DNA of 64,000 nucleotides, taken from Rugosimonospora africana (GTDB lineage Bacteria; Actinomycetota; Actinomycetes; Mycobacteriales; Micromonosporaceae). The translations under genes were made by a program, and so were the position numbers. The notes under the pieces are model-generated. The model was not told where the DNA came from, made no database searches, and saw only the letters and a program-made list of their open reading frames with translations. Positions 33,066-43,183 of the stretch are shown one piece after another; the stretch's first letter is position 1; each line of letters opens with the position of its first letter. The DNA is taken from contig NZ_BONZ01000030.1 of the NCBI RefSeq assembly GCF_016862975.1, forward strand, positions 240,789 to 304,788, in the 5' to 3' direction.

Positions 33066-34388
33066 CCCACCCGCCGCAGCGCCTGCCTCAGCACCCGGTG
33101 AGCCGCCCGCCGCCGGGGCCGTCGACCGATCCGTCACCAGGCGCCGGGTCCGGGGAGACGGGGGTACCACCAGGTCCATCGGCGGCAGCGGATAGCCACC
33201 CGGTGCCGAGCCTGGTGCCGGGGCCGGTGAGTCGGCGGGCCCGGATGCCGGGCGGGCGCCACCCGGCCAGAGGCTCACGATGAGCAGCGCGAGCACCGCG
33301 ACGCCGACCCCGATCCCGATCCGCGCCGGCAGGCCGCCGAGGCCGGCCGTCCGCAGCGCGGCGACGACCACAATCCACAAGAGATTTCCGGGTACCAGGA
33401 CCTTCCAGCCCAGTCGCATGAACTGGTCGTACCGCAGCCGGGGCAGCGTGGCGCGCACCCAGACGAACACGAACAGCAGGATCAGGATCTTCGCGACCAG
33501 CCACAGCAGCGGCCACCAGCCCCGGTTCAGTACGCCGTGGTCGACCATGGACAGCGGCCACGGTGCCCGCCAGCCGCCCAGGAACAGAGTCGTACAGAGC
33601 GCCGAGACCGTGATCATGTTGATGTACTCGGCGAGGTAGAACAGCATGAACATGACCGAGGAGTACTCAGTGTGGAAACCGCCGACCAGCTCGGACTCGG
33701 CCTCGGGCAGGTCGAACGGCGCCCGGTTGGTCTCACCGACACCGGCGATGAAATAGCTCACCAGGCTCGGTGCCAGGATGATTCCGTACCACACCCGCGT
33801 CTGGCCGGCCACGATCTGTGAGGTCGACAGGCTCCCGCTGTTGATGAGCACGGCGACCAGGGGCAGGCCCATGGCGACCTCGTAGGAGATCAGTTGCGCG
33901 GCCGATCGCACGGCACCGTACAGCGGGTACGGCGACCCGGACGCCCAGCCGCCCAGCACAACGCCGTACACGCCGATCGCGGAGCAGGCGAACACCAGCA
34001 GTACGGCCACCGGTAGGTCGGTCAGCTGCAGCGGAGTGCGGTGGCCGGCGATGCTGACCTCGGGACCGAACGGGATCACCGAGAACGCGACGAAGGCGCA
34101 GATGGCGGAGATGGCCGGCGCGATCACGTAGACGACCCGGCGGACCTCCGTCGGCATGACGCTCTCCTTGAGGATCAGCTTCAGCCCGTCCATCAGGGAC
34201 TGCAGCCAGCCCCGGGGACCCACCTGGTTGAGCCCGGTGCGCTGCTGCATGCGGGCCACGACCTTGCGTTCGAAGACGATCGTGAAGATCGTCATGACGT
34301 TCAGGAACGCGAAGATTACGATGATCTTCAGCACGATCAGCCACCATGCGTCGTGCCCGAAGTCTGCCAGTGCCGGTCCGCTCGCCAT
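32958..34388 (-). CDS. nuoH: Orphan NADH-quinone oxidoreductase subunit H
   Basis: 476 residues from ATG 34388. [31 protein letters not shown] and [20 protein letters not shown] are invariant NuoH motifs around the quinone site; eight or so membrane helices span residues 12-360. NuoH belongs to the membrane arm of complex I, but no other nuo gene is nearby. The last 110 residues are a Pro/Ala/Gly-rich tail with a repeated GGSPGAEAG, and they overlap the TetR gene on the opposite strand by 108 bp. Frame extension upstream of 34388 would read a tandem repeat and is rejected. Confidence 0.92.
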   Translation of the reverse strand: MASGPALADFGHDAWWLIVLKIIVIFAFLNVMTIFTIVFERKVVARMQQRTGLNQVGPRGWLQSLMDGLKLILKESVMPTEVRRVVYVIAPAISAICAFVAFSVIPFGPEVSIAGHRTPLQLTDLPVAVLLVFACSAIGVYGVVLGGWASGSPYPLYGAVRSAAQLISYEVAMGLPLVAVLINSGSLSTSQIVAGQTRVWYGIILAPSLVSYFIAGVGETNRAPFDLPEAESELVGGFHTEYSSVMFMLFYLAEYINMITVSALCTTLFLGGWRAPWPLSMVDHGVLNRGWWPLLWLVAKILILLFVFVWVRATLPRLRYDQFMRLGWKVLVPGNLLWIVVVAALRTAGLGGLPARIGIGVGVAVLALLIVSLWPGGARPASGPADSPAPAPGSAPGGYPLPPMDLVVPPSPRTRRLVTDRSTAPAAGGSPGAEAGAAAGGSPGAEAGLDPVQQPVQTLLEAPLVGPAEDRPQGPQ

Positions 34389-34404
34389 GCTCGTCGCCCT
34401 CGTC

Positions 34405-34464
34405 ACAGTCGTCCTTGCCGCAGTCGTCCTTGCCGCAGTCGTTCTTGCGGCAGTCGTCCTCGCC
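34405..34464. repeat. Four tandem 15-bp repeats upstream of nuoH
   Basis: Units start at 34405, 34420, 34435 and 34450, consensus GCAGTCGTCCTTGCC with one or two changes. They lie 17-76 bp before the nuoH start codon, in its leader. A multiple of three keeps all frames open, which creates long false ORFs on both strands. Confidence 0.85.
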
Positions 34465-34472
34465 ACTATCGC

Positions 34473-34507
34473 CCGTACGATGTACGGAAGACCATACGCC
34501 GTACGGT
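34473..34507. promoter_or_regulatory. Two adjacent dyad operators between nuoH and methyltransferase
   Basis: CCGTAC-GAT-GTACGG (34473-34487) and ACCATAC-GCC-GTACGGT (34491-34507, one mismatch) are two copies of the same dyad. The CCGTACGG core also occurs before the TetR gene at 32276. Two close sites in a divergent promoter region fit cooperative repressor binding. Confidence 0.5.
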
Positions 34508-34599
34508 CGGCGGGTTCGGCGGGGGGCTGGACGACTGTCGCGGCCGGATCGGTACCGGCCGCCAACCAGCAATCGATCGATCGGTGCCAGGATGGGTCC

Positions 34600-35421
34600 G
34601 TGGCAGACGACCGCGACTTCGGGACCGATGAATTCGTGACCATCGACGGGCAGCGGCCCAACTCCGCGCGCATGTACGACTACCTGCTCGGCGGCGCGTC
34701 CAACTTCGCGGTGGACCGGGAGGCCGCGCGGCAGGCGGCGGCGGTGTTCCCGCACTTCCGCATCGCGGTCCGGGTCAACCGGGAGTTCCTCGGCCGGGCC
34801 GTCACCTACCTCGTGCGACAGGGCATCGACCAGTTCCTCGACCTCGGCTCGGGCATCCCGACCGTGGGCAACGTGCACGAGGTGGCCCGCCGCCACAACC
34901 CGACCGCGCGGGTGGCCTACGTCGACAACGAGCCGGTCGCGGTGACGCACGCCCGGACGCTGCTGCGCGACGACGCGTACTCGGCGGTGGCGGACGTCGA
35001 CATCCGTGATCCCGCCAGGGTGCTGGCCAGCCCGCAGGTGGCCGAGTTGCTGGACTTCTCCCGGCCGGTGGCGGTGCTGGCGGTGGCGATCCTGCACTTC
35101 CTGCCGGACGACCAGGATCCGTCCGGCATGCTTGCGGCCTACCGGGACGCCTGCCCGGCGGGCAGTTACCTGGCGCTGTCGCACGGCGCCCAGGTCACCC
35201 TGACCGACCAGCAGATCGCCGACTTCCAGGCCGCGTACGCGCGCACTCCCACCCCGGCGGTGTTCCGCACCGAGACCGAGATCGCCGGTTTCTTCGCCGG
35301 CTACGAGCCCGTCGATCCCGGCGTCACGCTGCTACCGCGGTGGCACCCGGAGCAGCCGGTGAGCGAGCGGGACGCCCGCGAGGCCAACCTGTACGGCGGT
35401 GTCGGCATCCTGCGCGGCTGA
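34600..35421 (+). CDS. SAM-dependent methyltransferase (DUF574/Methyltransf_19 type)
   Basis: 273 residues from GTG 34600. [21 protein letters not shown] is the family opening, [16 protein letters not shown] the SAM-binding motif [15 protein letters not shown] motif II, and [19 protein letters not shown] motif IV. These proteins are abundant in actinomycetes and mostly of unknown substrate. Translated sequence upstream of the start is antisense to nuoH and is not coding. It is divergent from nuoH across the dyad operators. Confidence 0.9.
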   Translation: MADDRDFGTDEFVTIDGQRPNSARMYDYLLGGASNFAVDREAARQAAAVFPHFRIAVRVNREFLGRAVTYLVRQGIDQFLDLGSGIPTVGNVHEVARRHNPTARVAYVDNEPVAVTHARTLLRDDAYSAVADVDIRDPARVLASPQVAELLDFSRPVAVLAVAILHFLPDDQDPSGMLAAYRDACPAGSYLALSHGAQVTLTDQQIADFQAAYARTPTPAVFRTETEIAGFFAGYEPVDPGVTLLPRWHPEQPVSERDAREANLYGGVGILRG

Positions 35422-35460
35422 CGCTCGACCGGTCAGGGTGCCCGGAGCAGACGGGCCCCA

Positions 35461-35631
35461 CTGGCCGGGCTGGTGGACGAGATCGTGGTACTCCTCGCCC
35501 CGGTGCTCCTCGGCTCGGGTACCCGCCTGTTCGACTGTACGGTCGGCCACCCCATCGCGCTCGAACCCGCCCCGCCGTCCACCGCCGGCCGGGTCACCAA
35601 CCTTCGCTACCGCGTTCCGAAGAACGCGTGA
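35461..35631 (+). pseudogene. C-terminal remnant of RibD/dihydrofolate-reductase-like gene
   Basis: Fifty-seven codons read LVDEIVVLLAPVLLGSGTRLFD ... RVTNLRYRVPKNA then stop, the final third of RibD_C-type reductases (the APVLLGSG loop is diagnostic). No start or N-terminal two thirds remain. A leftover of a deletion between the methyltransferase and hydrolase genes. Confidence 0.75.
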
Positions 35632-36381
35632 CCGCGACGCCGTGCGGGCGCGGGGCAGGCCGTGGCCGATGATGGGTGGGTGGATCCGGTGTTCGTGTTC
35701 GTACACAGCCTGTTGTTAGGCCCTTCGACGTGGGCTCCCGTCGCGGCGAGACTGGCAGCCTCGGGTGCGGTGACGGCGGTGCCGTCGTTGGTGGACGTGA
35801 CCGACGCGGACGACCCACCGTTCTGGCCACGTATCGCCGCCCGAGTCAACGACGCGGTGGCGAGCCTGCCGCGGGACCAGCCGATTCTGCTGGTCGCGCA
35901 CAGCAACGCCGGCGTGTTCGTTCCCGTTGTCGTGCAGGCGGCTCGGCGTCCGGTCGCCGGGTGCCTGTTCGTCGACGCGCGGCTGCCCTCCCGTACCGGG
36001 CCGACGCCCACCGCCTCACCGGAGCGGTTGGACTACCTGCGGACGACCGTGACCGGGGGCCGGCTGCCGCAGTGGACGGCGTGGTGGGACGAGGACGACG
36101 TCGCGCGGCTGTTTCCCGATCCGCAGACCAGGTCGGCGGTCTCGGCCGAGCAGCCCCGGCTTCCGTTGAGCTACTACGAGCAGCGGGTTCCCGTGCCTGC
36201 CGGCTGGGATGACCGGCCCTGCGGGTACCTGCTGTTCGGGCCGCCGTACGACGGCATGGCGGCCGAGGCGCGGGATCGGGGCTGGGACGTCGACGAGGTC
36301 CGGGGCGAGCATCTGCACCAACTCGTCGATCCGGACGCGGTGACCGCCCGCATCGTCGCCATGACCGAGGACTGGGGTGCC

Positions 36382-37779
<1,398 letters not shown>

Positions 37780-38049
37780 CGGCACGGCTCCTCTGACAGC
37801 TGGCGGCCTGGCCGCGCTGACAAAATATCACCTATTGCGCCGATTGGCGGCAATTTCGGCGAACGGCGGCGGATCCAGCACAGCAGTGAGGACACGTACC
37901 GGCCGGGCACCGGTCGGTGAGGTGAGCGGGCGTATTGTCGGATCGATTGTCTTACGTTCATGAATGAATCGATCGCGCGTCGCTCCCTGGACACGCCTGC
38001 TTGACAGGCTCGCGCAGGGGCGAGAACGGTCTTCCGGGGAGGCATCGTC

Positions 38050-39537
38050 ATGCCAGAGGGAATGTCCGACGGGGTCAGCCGACGCAGGCTTCTGGGCGCC
38101 GCGGGTGGCGCGGCGAGTCTGGCTCTGCTGCCCGGCTCCGTCCGCAAGGCGCTGGGGAAGCGACCCGAACCGCTGCGGTCGCTGCGACAGATCGAACATG
38201 TCATCTTCCTGATGCAGGAGAACCGGTCGTTCGACCACTACTTCGGCACGCTGCCCGGAGTGGCGGGGTTCGACGACCCGCACGCGCTGCGCCTGCCGAA
38301 CGGCCGCTCGGTGTTCTACCAGCCCGACACCGTCCACCCGGACGGCTATGTGCTGCCGTTCCGGTTGGACACCACCACGACCAGTTCGGCGGCGGTGCAC
38401 ACCACGACCCATGCCTGGGGGCCGCAGCACCTGTCGTGGAACGGCGGCAGGATGGACAACTGGATGCCCGCGCACCGGGCCGCCGACGGCAATGTGGTCG
38501 GGCCGCTGGCGATGGGTTACTACACGCGCGAAGATCTGCCGTTCCACTTCGCGCTCGCGGATGCCTTCACGGTGTGCGACCGGTATTTCTGCTCGGTCTT
38601 CGGCCCGACACACCCGAACCGGGTGATGGCCATCAGCGGAACGATCGACCCGGACGGCAAGGCCGGCGGGCCGGTCGTGGACAACAGCTTCGCGACCACC
38701 GCACCGTTGACCTGGACCACCTACCCGGAACGGTTGCAGCAGGCGGGGATCAGCTGGAAGTACTACACGGCGAACCCGCTCGACACCGACCTGGGTTGGT
38801 TCCACCAGTTCCGCACCGCGGAGGCGGGCTCGGACCTGTACGTCAACGGGATGACGCCGCACCACCCGTCGGACTTCGCGGACGACGTGGTCAACGACCG
38901 GCTGCCTCAGGTCGTGTGGTTGGACTCGCAGTACCTGCCGTCGGTGTATGGGCTGCCGGAGGCGAACGAGCACGCCCCGGCGTTGCCGGCAGCCGGTGCG
39001 GAGTACATCTACAACGCGCTCGAGGCACTGGCGTCCCGGCCGGACATCTGGTCGAAGTCGGTCTTCATCGTCACCTACGACGAGAACGACGGGTTCTTCG
39101 ACCACGTTCCACCACCGACCGCCCCGGAGGGTACGCCCGGCGAATGGGTGACCGCGTCGCCGCTGCCGTCCGGCGCCGCCGGCATCGCCGGTCCGATCGG
39201 CCTCGGTTACCGGGTACCCACACTGGTCGTGTCGCCGTGGAGCAGCGGCGGCTGGGTGTGCAGTGATGTCTTCGACCACACCTCGATGCTGAGGCTGCTG
39301 GAACGGCGGTTCCGCGTCGCCGAGCCGAACATCAGCGCGTGGCGCCGCAGGACGGTCGGCGACCTGACCTCGGCGCTGCGCCTGGGCCACCACAACCCGC
39401 ACTTCCCGTCGCTGCCCGACCCCGCGCCCGTGTACGAGCGTGAGGTGCAGGAGGTGGCGACCCTCCCGTCGCCGACGGTGCCGACCGTCCAGACCGTGCC
39501 TCACCAGGAGCGTGGCCACCGCCGGCACACGCCCTGA
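38050..39537 (+). CDS. Tat-exported phospholipase C / phosphoesterase family protein
   Basis: 495 residues. SRRRLLGAAGGAASLALLPG is a Tat signal. IEHVIFLMQENRSFDHYFGTLPGV is, in two parts, the metal-binding opening of the PF04185 family (bacterial non-haemolytic phospholipase C and AcpA-like acid phosphatase). FGPTHPNRVMAISG and TYDENDGFFDHVPPP supply further metal and active-site residues, and RVPTLVVSPWS follows. It should act outside the cell on phospholipids or phosphoesters. GGGGAGG lies 7 nt before ATG 38050. The 270-bp gap upstream contains TTGACA at 38001 but no clear -10 box. Confidence 0.88.
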   Translation: MPEGMSDGVSRRRLLGAAGGAASLALLPGSVRKALGKRPEPLRSLRQIEHVIFLMQENRSFDHYFGTLPGVAGFDDPHALRLPNGRSVFYQPDTVHPDGYVLPFRLDTTTTSSAAVHTTTHAWGPQHLSWNGGRMDNWMPAHRAADGNVVGPLAMGYYTREDLPFHFALADAFTVCDRYFCSVFGPTHPNRVMAISGTIDPDGKAGGPVVDNSFATTAPLTWTTYPERLQQAGISWKYYTANPLDTDLGWFHQFRTAEAGSDLYVNGMTPHHPSDFADDVVNDRLPQVVWLDSQYLPSVYGLPEANEHAPALPAAGAEYIYNALEALASRPDIWSKSVFIVTYDENDGFFDHVPPPTAPEGTPGEWVTASPLPSGAAGIAGPIGLGYRVPTLVVSPWSSGGWVCSDVFDHTSMLRLLERRFRVAEPNISAWRRRTVGDLTSALRLGHHNPHFPSLPDPAPVYEREVQEVATLPSPTVPTVQTVPHQERGHRRHTP

Positions 39538-39558
39538 GCCCGACGCGACCGGTCGGGC
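39538..39558. terminator. Weak convergent hairpin
   Basis: GCCCGAC (39538-39544) pairs with GTCGGGC (39552-39558) across a 7-nt loop, starting at the stop of the phosphoesterase gene and 31 bp before the end of the opposing FAD gene. Confidence 0.4.
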
Positions 39559-39588
39559 ACGACGCCCGAGCTGCCGCCGCGGCGAGCG

Positions 39589-41202
39589 TCAGTAGCCCTT
39601 GACCTGCGGCCAGGCCAGTTCCACGCCGTCGCGGACCAGCTCGTCGCGGAACGCGTCGAGCAGCCGTCCCGTCGCGTGGACCTGGTGCGGTTCGAGGTCG
39701 TGCTCCAGGCAGTGCGCGGCGAGTGCGCCGGCGACCTCGCCGACGTTCCACTCGACCGGGTGCAGCCGGTAGCACCCGTTGGTGATGTGGGTGGTCCCGA
39801 GGTTCTTGCCCGCGGGCAGGAGGTTGCGCATCCGTACCGGCAGGAGAGCGCCGAGCGGGATCTGGAACGGGCAGCTGGCGACGTCGATGTAGGTGTCGCC
39901 ACCGGTCGACGGGTGCAGGTCGATGCGGTACATCCCGACGCCCACCGAGTCGGGATACGCCACCGCGCCGTTCTCCCCGCGTACGGCCAGCGACAGGTCC
40001 TGCTCGACGATCGTGCGCTTCGCCTGGATGCGCCGGGACTCGCGGATGTACGGCGCCTTGGCCAGTCCGTCACCGGTACCCATGGCATCGCCGCGCAGCC
40101 GCAACCCCGGCCATCCGGTGCCGCCGTCCGGGCGGGGCGCCTCGGTCTGCAGCCAGTAGAGCATGCTCAGGCTCAACTCCCGCGCGCCGTCCAGGTGCTT
40201 GGCCCGCTCCTGCTCGCTGACCCCGATGATGGGACCCGGCAGATAGTCGATCATCGGCCAGTTCACCACCGTGATGTCGCTGTCGGCGAGCCCCGGCCGC
40301 AGCATCCGGCGGGACAGGATGCGCCGGAACACCCAGAGGTCCTTGTCGCCGGGGTCCTTGCTCTGGTCGGCGACGACCGGCCCGGAGTCGGCGTTGGGGA
40401 CGAAGGTGCGGGGTACCGTCTCCAGCGTGCGCGGGTCGGGGGCAACGAGGCTGAGCAACGGGTTCGGCCACTTCGGGGGCTGGTAGCGGACCCAGTCGGG
40501 GTAGCCGGCTGGCCGGTCGATGGTGTGGTCTTCGCCGGCCCGGTGGTCGATGGCGAAGACCCACGAGAATGCCTGCATGTTCGCCGGCTCGGGGTGCCGC
40601 GGGGCGCTCGGTTCGCCGGTACGTTCGCCGGACTCGAACCCGGTGACGTGCTCGACACCGGCGAGCGGGAGCAGGTCGCCCAGCTCGGTCGCGTCGAGTA
40701 CAAACCGTGCCGTCAGTTCCCGGGTGGCGCCCGAGGCGTCGGCGACCGTCACCCCGGTGACCCGGTCGCCGTCCACGGTGGCGGACACCGGACGGTGCCC
40801 GAGCAGCAGCCGTAGCCGGCCGGCGGCGAGGTAGGGCGCGAGCATGGCGTCGAGGACGGCGGCGGCCACCCGCGGCTCGTGGCACAGCCGGCTCACCCGA
40901 CCCTCGCCGGGGTTGAGATCCCGCGCCGTGCGGGCGTCGTCGGTCAGTGGGTACCAGGTGCGGTAGTAGTCGCGGATCGACTCGCGCAGCGCGCGGTAGC
41001 TGCGCGTGCACCCGAACTGCTCGATCCACGGGTGTTCGTCGGGCGGGACTCCCTGGCTGGTCAGCTGGCCGCCGACCCAGTCGGTCTCCTCAGTCAGCAG
41101 TACGCAACGGCCACGGCGCAGGGCGGCGAGTGCGGCCGCCACACCGCCGAGGCCCCCGCCCACGATGAGTACCTCGGCCGACATCGCCCGCTCGATCTTC
41201 AC
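39589..41202 (-). CDS. FAD-dependent oxidoreductase (FAD_oxidored family)
   Basis: 537 residues from GTG 41202, preceded by AAAGGTGAT. VLIVGGGLGGVAAALAALRRG binds the FAD ADP part; ETDWVGGQLTSQGVP and the late GKNLGTTHITNGCYRLHPVEW motif are typical of PF12831 oxidoreductases found in polysaccharide-use loci. Last gene of the leftward LacI operon, 4 bp after the ATP-binding gene. It probably oxidises a sugar or sugar acid released by the glycosidases; the exact reaction is not known. Confidence 0.88.
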   Translation of the reverse strand: MKIERAMSAEVLIVGGGLGGVAAALAALRRGRCVLLTEETDWVGGQLTSQGVPPDEHPWIEQFGCTRSYRALRESIRDYYRTWYPLTDDARTARDLNPGEGRVSRLCHEPRVAAAVLDAMLAPYLAAGRLRLLLGHRPVSATVDGDRVTGVTVADASGATRELTARFVLDATELGDLLPLAGVEHVTGFESGERTGEPSAPRHPEPANMQAFSWVFAIDHRAGEDHTIDRPAGYPDWVRYQPPKWPNPLLSLVAPDPRTLETVPRTFVPNADSGPVVADQSKDPGDKDLWVFRRILSRRMLRPGLADSDITVVNWPMIDYLPGPIIGVSEQERAKHLDGARELSLSMLYWLQTEAPRPDGGTGWPGLRLRGDAMGTGDGLAKAPYIRESRRIQAKRTIVEQDLSLAVRGENGAVAYPDSVGVGMYRIDLHPSTGGDTYIDVASCPFQIPLGALLPVRMRNLLPAGKNLGTTHITNGCYRLHPVEWNVGEVAGALAAHCLEHDLEPHQVHATGRLLDAFRDELVRDGVELAWPQVKGY

Positions 41203-41205
41203 GTA

Positions 41206-42105
41206 TCACCTTTCCGTCGTACGTTCGCTGGTGCCGCCGGCCGGCATCGGCTCGCCGCCGGCCGGGTCGGGCACCGGTGGACTGTCCTCGGTGTCCAGCT
41301 CCAGCGCGGCGTCGAGCAGACTGCGGGTGTATTCGTGCCGGGGGGAGCCGAGGACATCGGTGGCCCGGCCCTCCTCCACCAGCACGCCCCGCCGCATGAC
41401 CGCGATGCGGTCCGCGATCTGGTGCACCACGCCGAGGTCGTGGGAGATGAACAGCATTGCCAGGTGGTGTCGCCGCCGCAGGTCGTCCAGCAACCGCAGG
41501 ATCTGGGCCTGGACGGAGACGTCGAGCGCGGAGACGGCTTCGTCGCAGACGAGCAGCCTCGGCTTGACGGCCAGGGCGCGCGCGATGCTGATCCGCTGGC
41601 ACTGTCCGCCGGACAGCTCGCCGGCCCGGTGCCGGGCCACGCTCTCGTCCAGCCCGACATCGTCGAGCAACTGGCGCAGGGCGGCTGCGCGGTCGCCCGC
41701 GGGGGCGGAGACCGGGTGGGTACGCCACGCCTCGCCGATGATCGCGGCGACGCTCATCCGCGGGTTGAGGGAGGAGCGCGGATCCTGGAACACCATCTGG
41801 ACGGCGCGTTGCTGGGCTGCGGTGCGCCGGCCCACCGGGCCGACCCGGTCGCCGTCGAGCAGCACGGTACCCGCGTCGGGCCGGGCGAGCCCGACCACCG
41901 CCCGGGCGAGGGTCGTCTTGCCCGATCCGGACTCGCCGACGAGGCCCACGGTCTCGTCGGCCGCCACGGTGAGGCTCACGCCGTCGACGGCGACGACCTC
42001 CCTCGGCGCCGTGCCGGTGCCGGTCCACCGGTGCAGCCGGCTGCCGGTGCGCCGGCCGAAGCTGACCCGCAGGTCGCGCACTTCCACGAGATTCTGGCCG
42101 GTCAT
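41206..42105 (-). CDS. ABC importer ATPase, OppF/DppF type
   Basis: 299 residues from ATG 42105, overlapping the previous stop (ATGA). GLVGESGSGKTTLA is Walker A, AGELSGGQCQRISIARALA the signature, LLVCDEAVSALDVSVQAQ Walker B. VFQDPRSSLNPRMSV is the PAAT/Opp-type Q-loop. The Pro-rich C-terminus is short for OppF and lacks the cysteine cluster carried by its partner. It pairs with the ATPase at 42102. Confidence 0.92.
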   Translation of the reverse strand: MTGQNLVEVRDLRVSFGRRTGSRLHRWTGTGTAPREVVAVDGVSLTVAADETVGLVGESGSGKTTLARAVVGLARPDAGTVLLDGDRVGPVGRRTAAQQRAVQMVFQDPRSSLNPRMSVAAIIGEAWRTHPVSAPAGDRAAALRQLLDDVGLDESVARHRAGELSGGQCQRISIARALAVKPRLLVCDEAVSALDVSVQAQILRLLDDLRRRHHLAMLFISHDLGVVHQIADRIAVMRRGVLVEEGRATDVLGSPRHEYTRSLLDAALELDTEDSPPVPDPAGGEPMPAGGTSERTTER

Positions 42106-43172
42106 GCCTGCAACAGCTCCTCGGCGAAGTGGCACGCGGTCCAGCGGTCCGGCGCGACCGACCGCACCGCCGGCTGTTCGGTGCGGCACCGCTCCCGGGC
42201 CATCGGGCAGCGCGGGTGGAAGGCGCACCCGGCCGGCCGGTTCGCCGGTGTGGCCGGCGTGCCTGGCAGCGGGTGGGCCAGTGCGGTACGGGTGCGCACC
42301 GCGGGCACGCTGTTCACCAGCGCCCGGGTGTACGGGTGGGCGGGCCGCCCCAGGACCGCGCCGGTCGGGCCGCGCTCGGCGACTCGGCCGGCGTACATGA
42401 CCACCACCTGGTGCGCGACGTGCGCCACCACCCGCAGGTCGTGGCTGACCAGGAGCATCGCCAGGCCCTCGTCCTGCTGAATCGAGTGCAGCAGGCGCAG
42501 GATGCGCGCCTGGACGGTGACGTCCAGTGCGGTGGTGGGCTCGTCGGCGAGCAGCAGGGCCGGGCTGCCGGCCAGCGCCAGGGCGATCATCGCCCGTTGC
42601 CGCATGCCGCCGGAGAACTCGTGCGGGAAGTTGCGCATCCGGCGGGTCGGCTCCGGGACGCCGGCCCGGTCGAGCAGTTCGACGACCCGGCGGCGTACCT
42701 CGGCGCGCGGCCGGCCGGAGCGGCGGAGGATCTCGCCGACCTGCCGGGCGATGGTCTGGGTGGGGTTGAGGGCGGCCAGCGGGTCCTGGAAGATCATCGC
42801 GATCTCGTGCCCGCGCAGCCCGCGCCGCCGCGCGGGGTCGGTCCGCAGCAGGTCCTCGCCCCGGAAGCGCAGCTGCCCGCCGACCGCGGCCCCGTCGGGC
42901 AGCAGGCCGATGATGGCGTTCGCCGTCATCGTCTTGCCGCTGCCCGACTCGCCGATGAGCCCGACCGTCGTTGCCGGCGGGATGTCGAACGACACCCCGT
43001 CGACGACGCGGACCGCTCCCGGCCGGCTGCCACCGGCTCGAAGTCGCGGGTTTGTCCCGGTGCTGGGCAGTTCCACGACGAGCCCGTCGACCTCCAGCAG
43101 CGGCTCCGACGGGGCGGCCGGCGCTGTGGAGCCGGCCGCGAGCATCCGTGCGGTCATTTCGGTTGCGGTCAT
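42102..43172 (-). CDS. ABC importer ATPase, OppD/DppD type
   Basis: 356 residues. GLIGESGSGKTMTANAIIG is Walker A, HEFSGGMRQRAMIALALAG the signature, LLLADEPTTALDVTVQAR Walker B. The C-terminal CAFHPRCPMARERC is the iron-sulfur-like cysteine region of Opp/Dpp ATPases. Start ATG 43172 is the first after the binding protein stop; 43157 is possible as the ribosome site is weak. An internal Pro/Gly insertion lies at residues 40-52. Confidence 0.9.
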   Translation of the reverse strand: MTATEMTARMLAAGSTAPAAPSEPLLEVDGLVVELPSTGTNPRLRAGGSRPGAVRVVDGVSFDIPPATTVGLIGESGSGKTMTANAIIGLLPDGAAVGGQLRFRGEDLLRTDPARRRGLRGHEIAMIFQDPLAALNPTQTIARQVGEILRRSGRPRAEVRRRVVELLDRAGVPEPTRRMRNFPHEFSGGMRQRAMIALALAGSPALLLADEPTTALDVTVQARILRLLHSIQQDEGLAMLLVSHDLRVVAHVAHQVVVMYAGRVAERGPTGAVLGRPAHPYTRALVNSVPAVRTRTALAHPLPGTPATPANRPAGCAFHPRCPMARERCRTEQPAVRSVAPDRWTACHFAEELLQA

Positions 43173-43183
43173 TTCGCTTGCGC

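Noticed and set aside
34156..34599. Extension of the methyltransferase upstream through VVLAA repeats
   Set aside because: The extension is antisense to conserved nuoH sequence and reads the 15-bp repeat; the GTG at 34600 gives the normal family N-terminus.
34389..34673. N-terminal extension of nuoH through ARTTA repeats
   Set aside because: NuoH proteins begin close to the FGHDAWW segment, as from ATG 34388; the extension is low-complexity repeat.
37828..39528. 566-codon minus-strand frame opposite the phosphoesterase gene
   Set aside because: Antisense shadow; the plus strand encodes a Tat signal and the PF04185 metal motifs.
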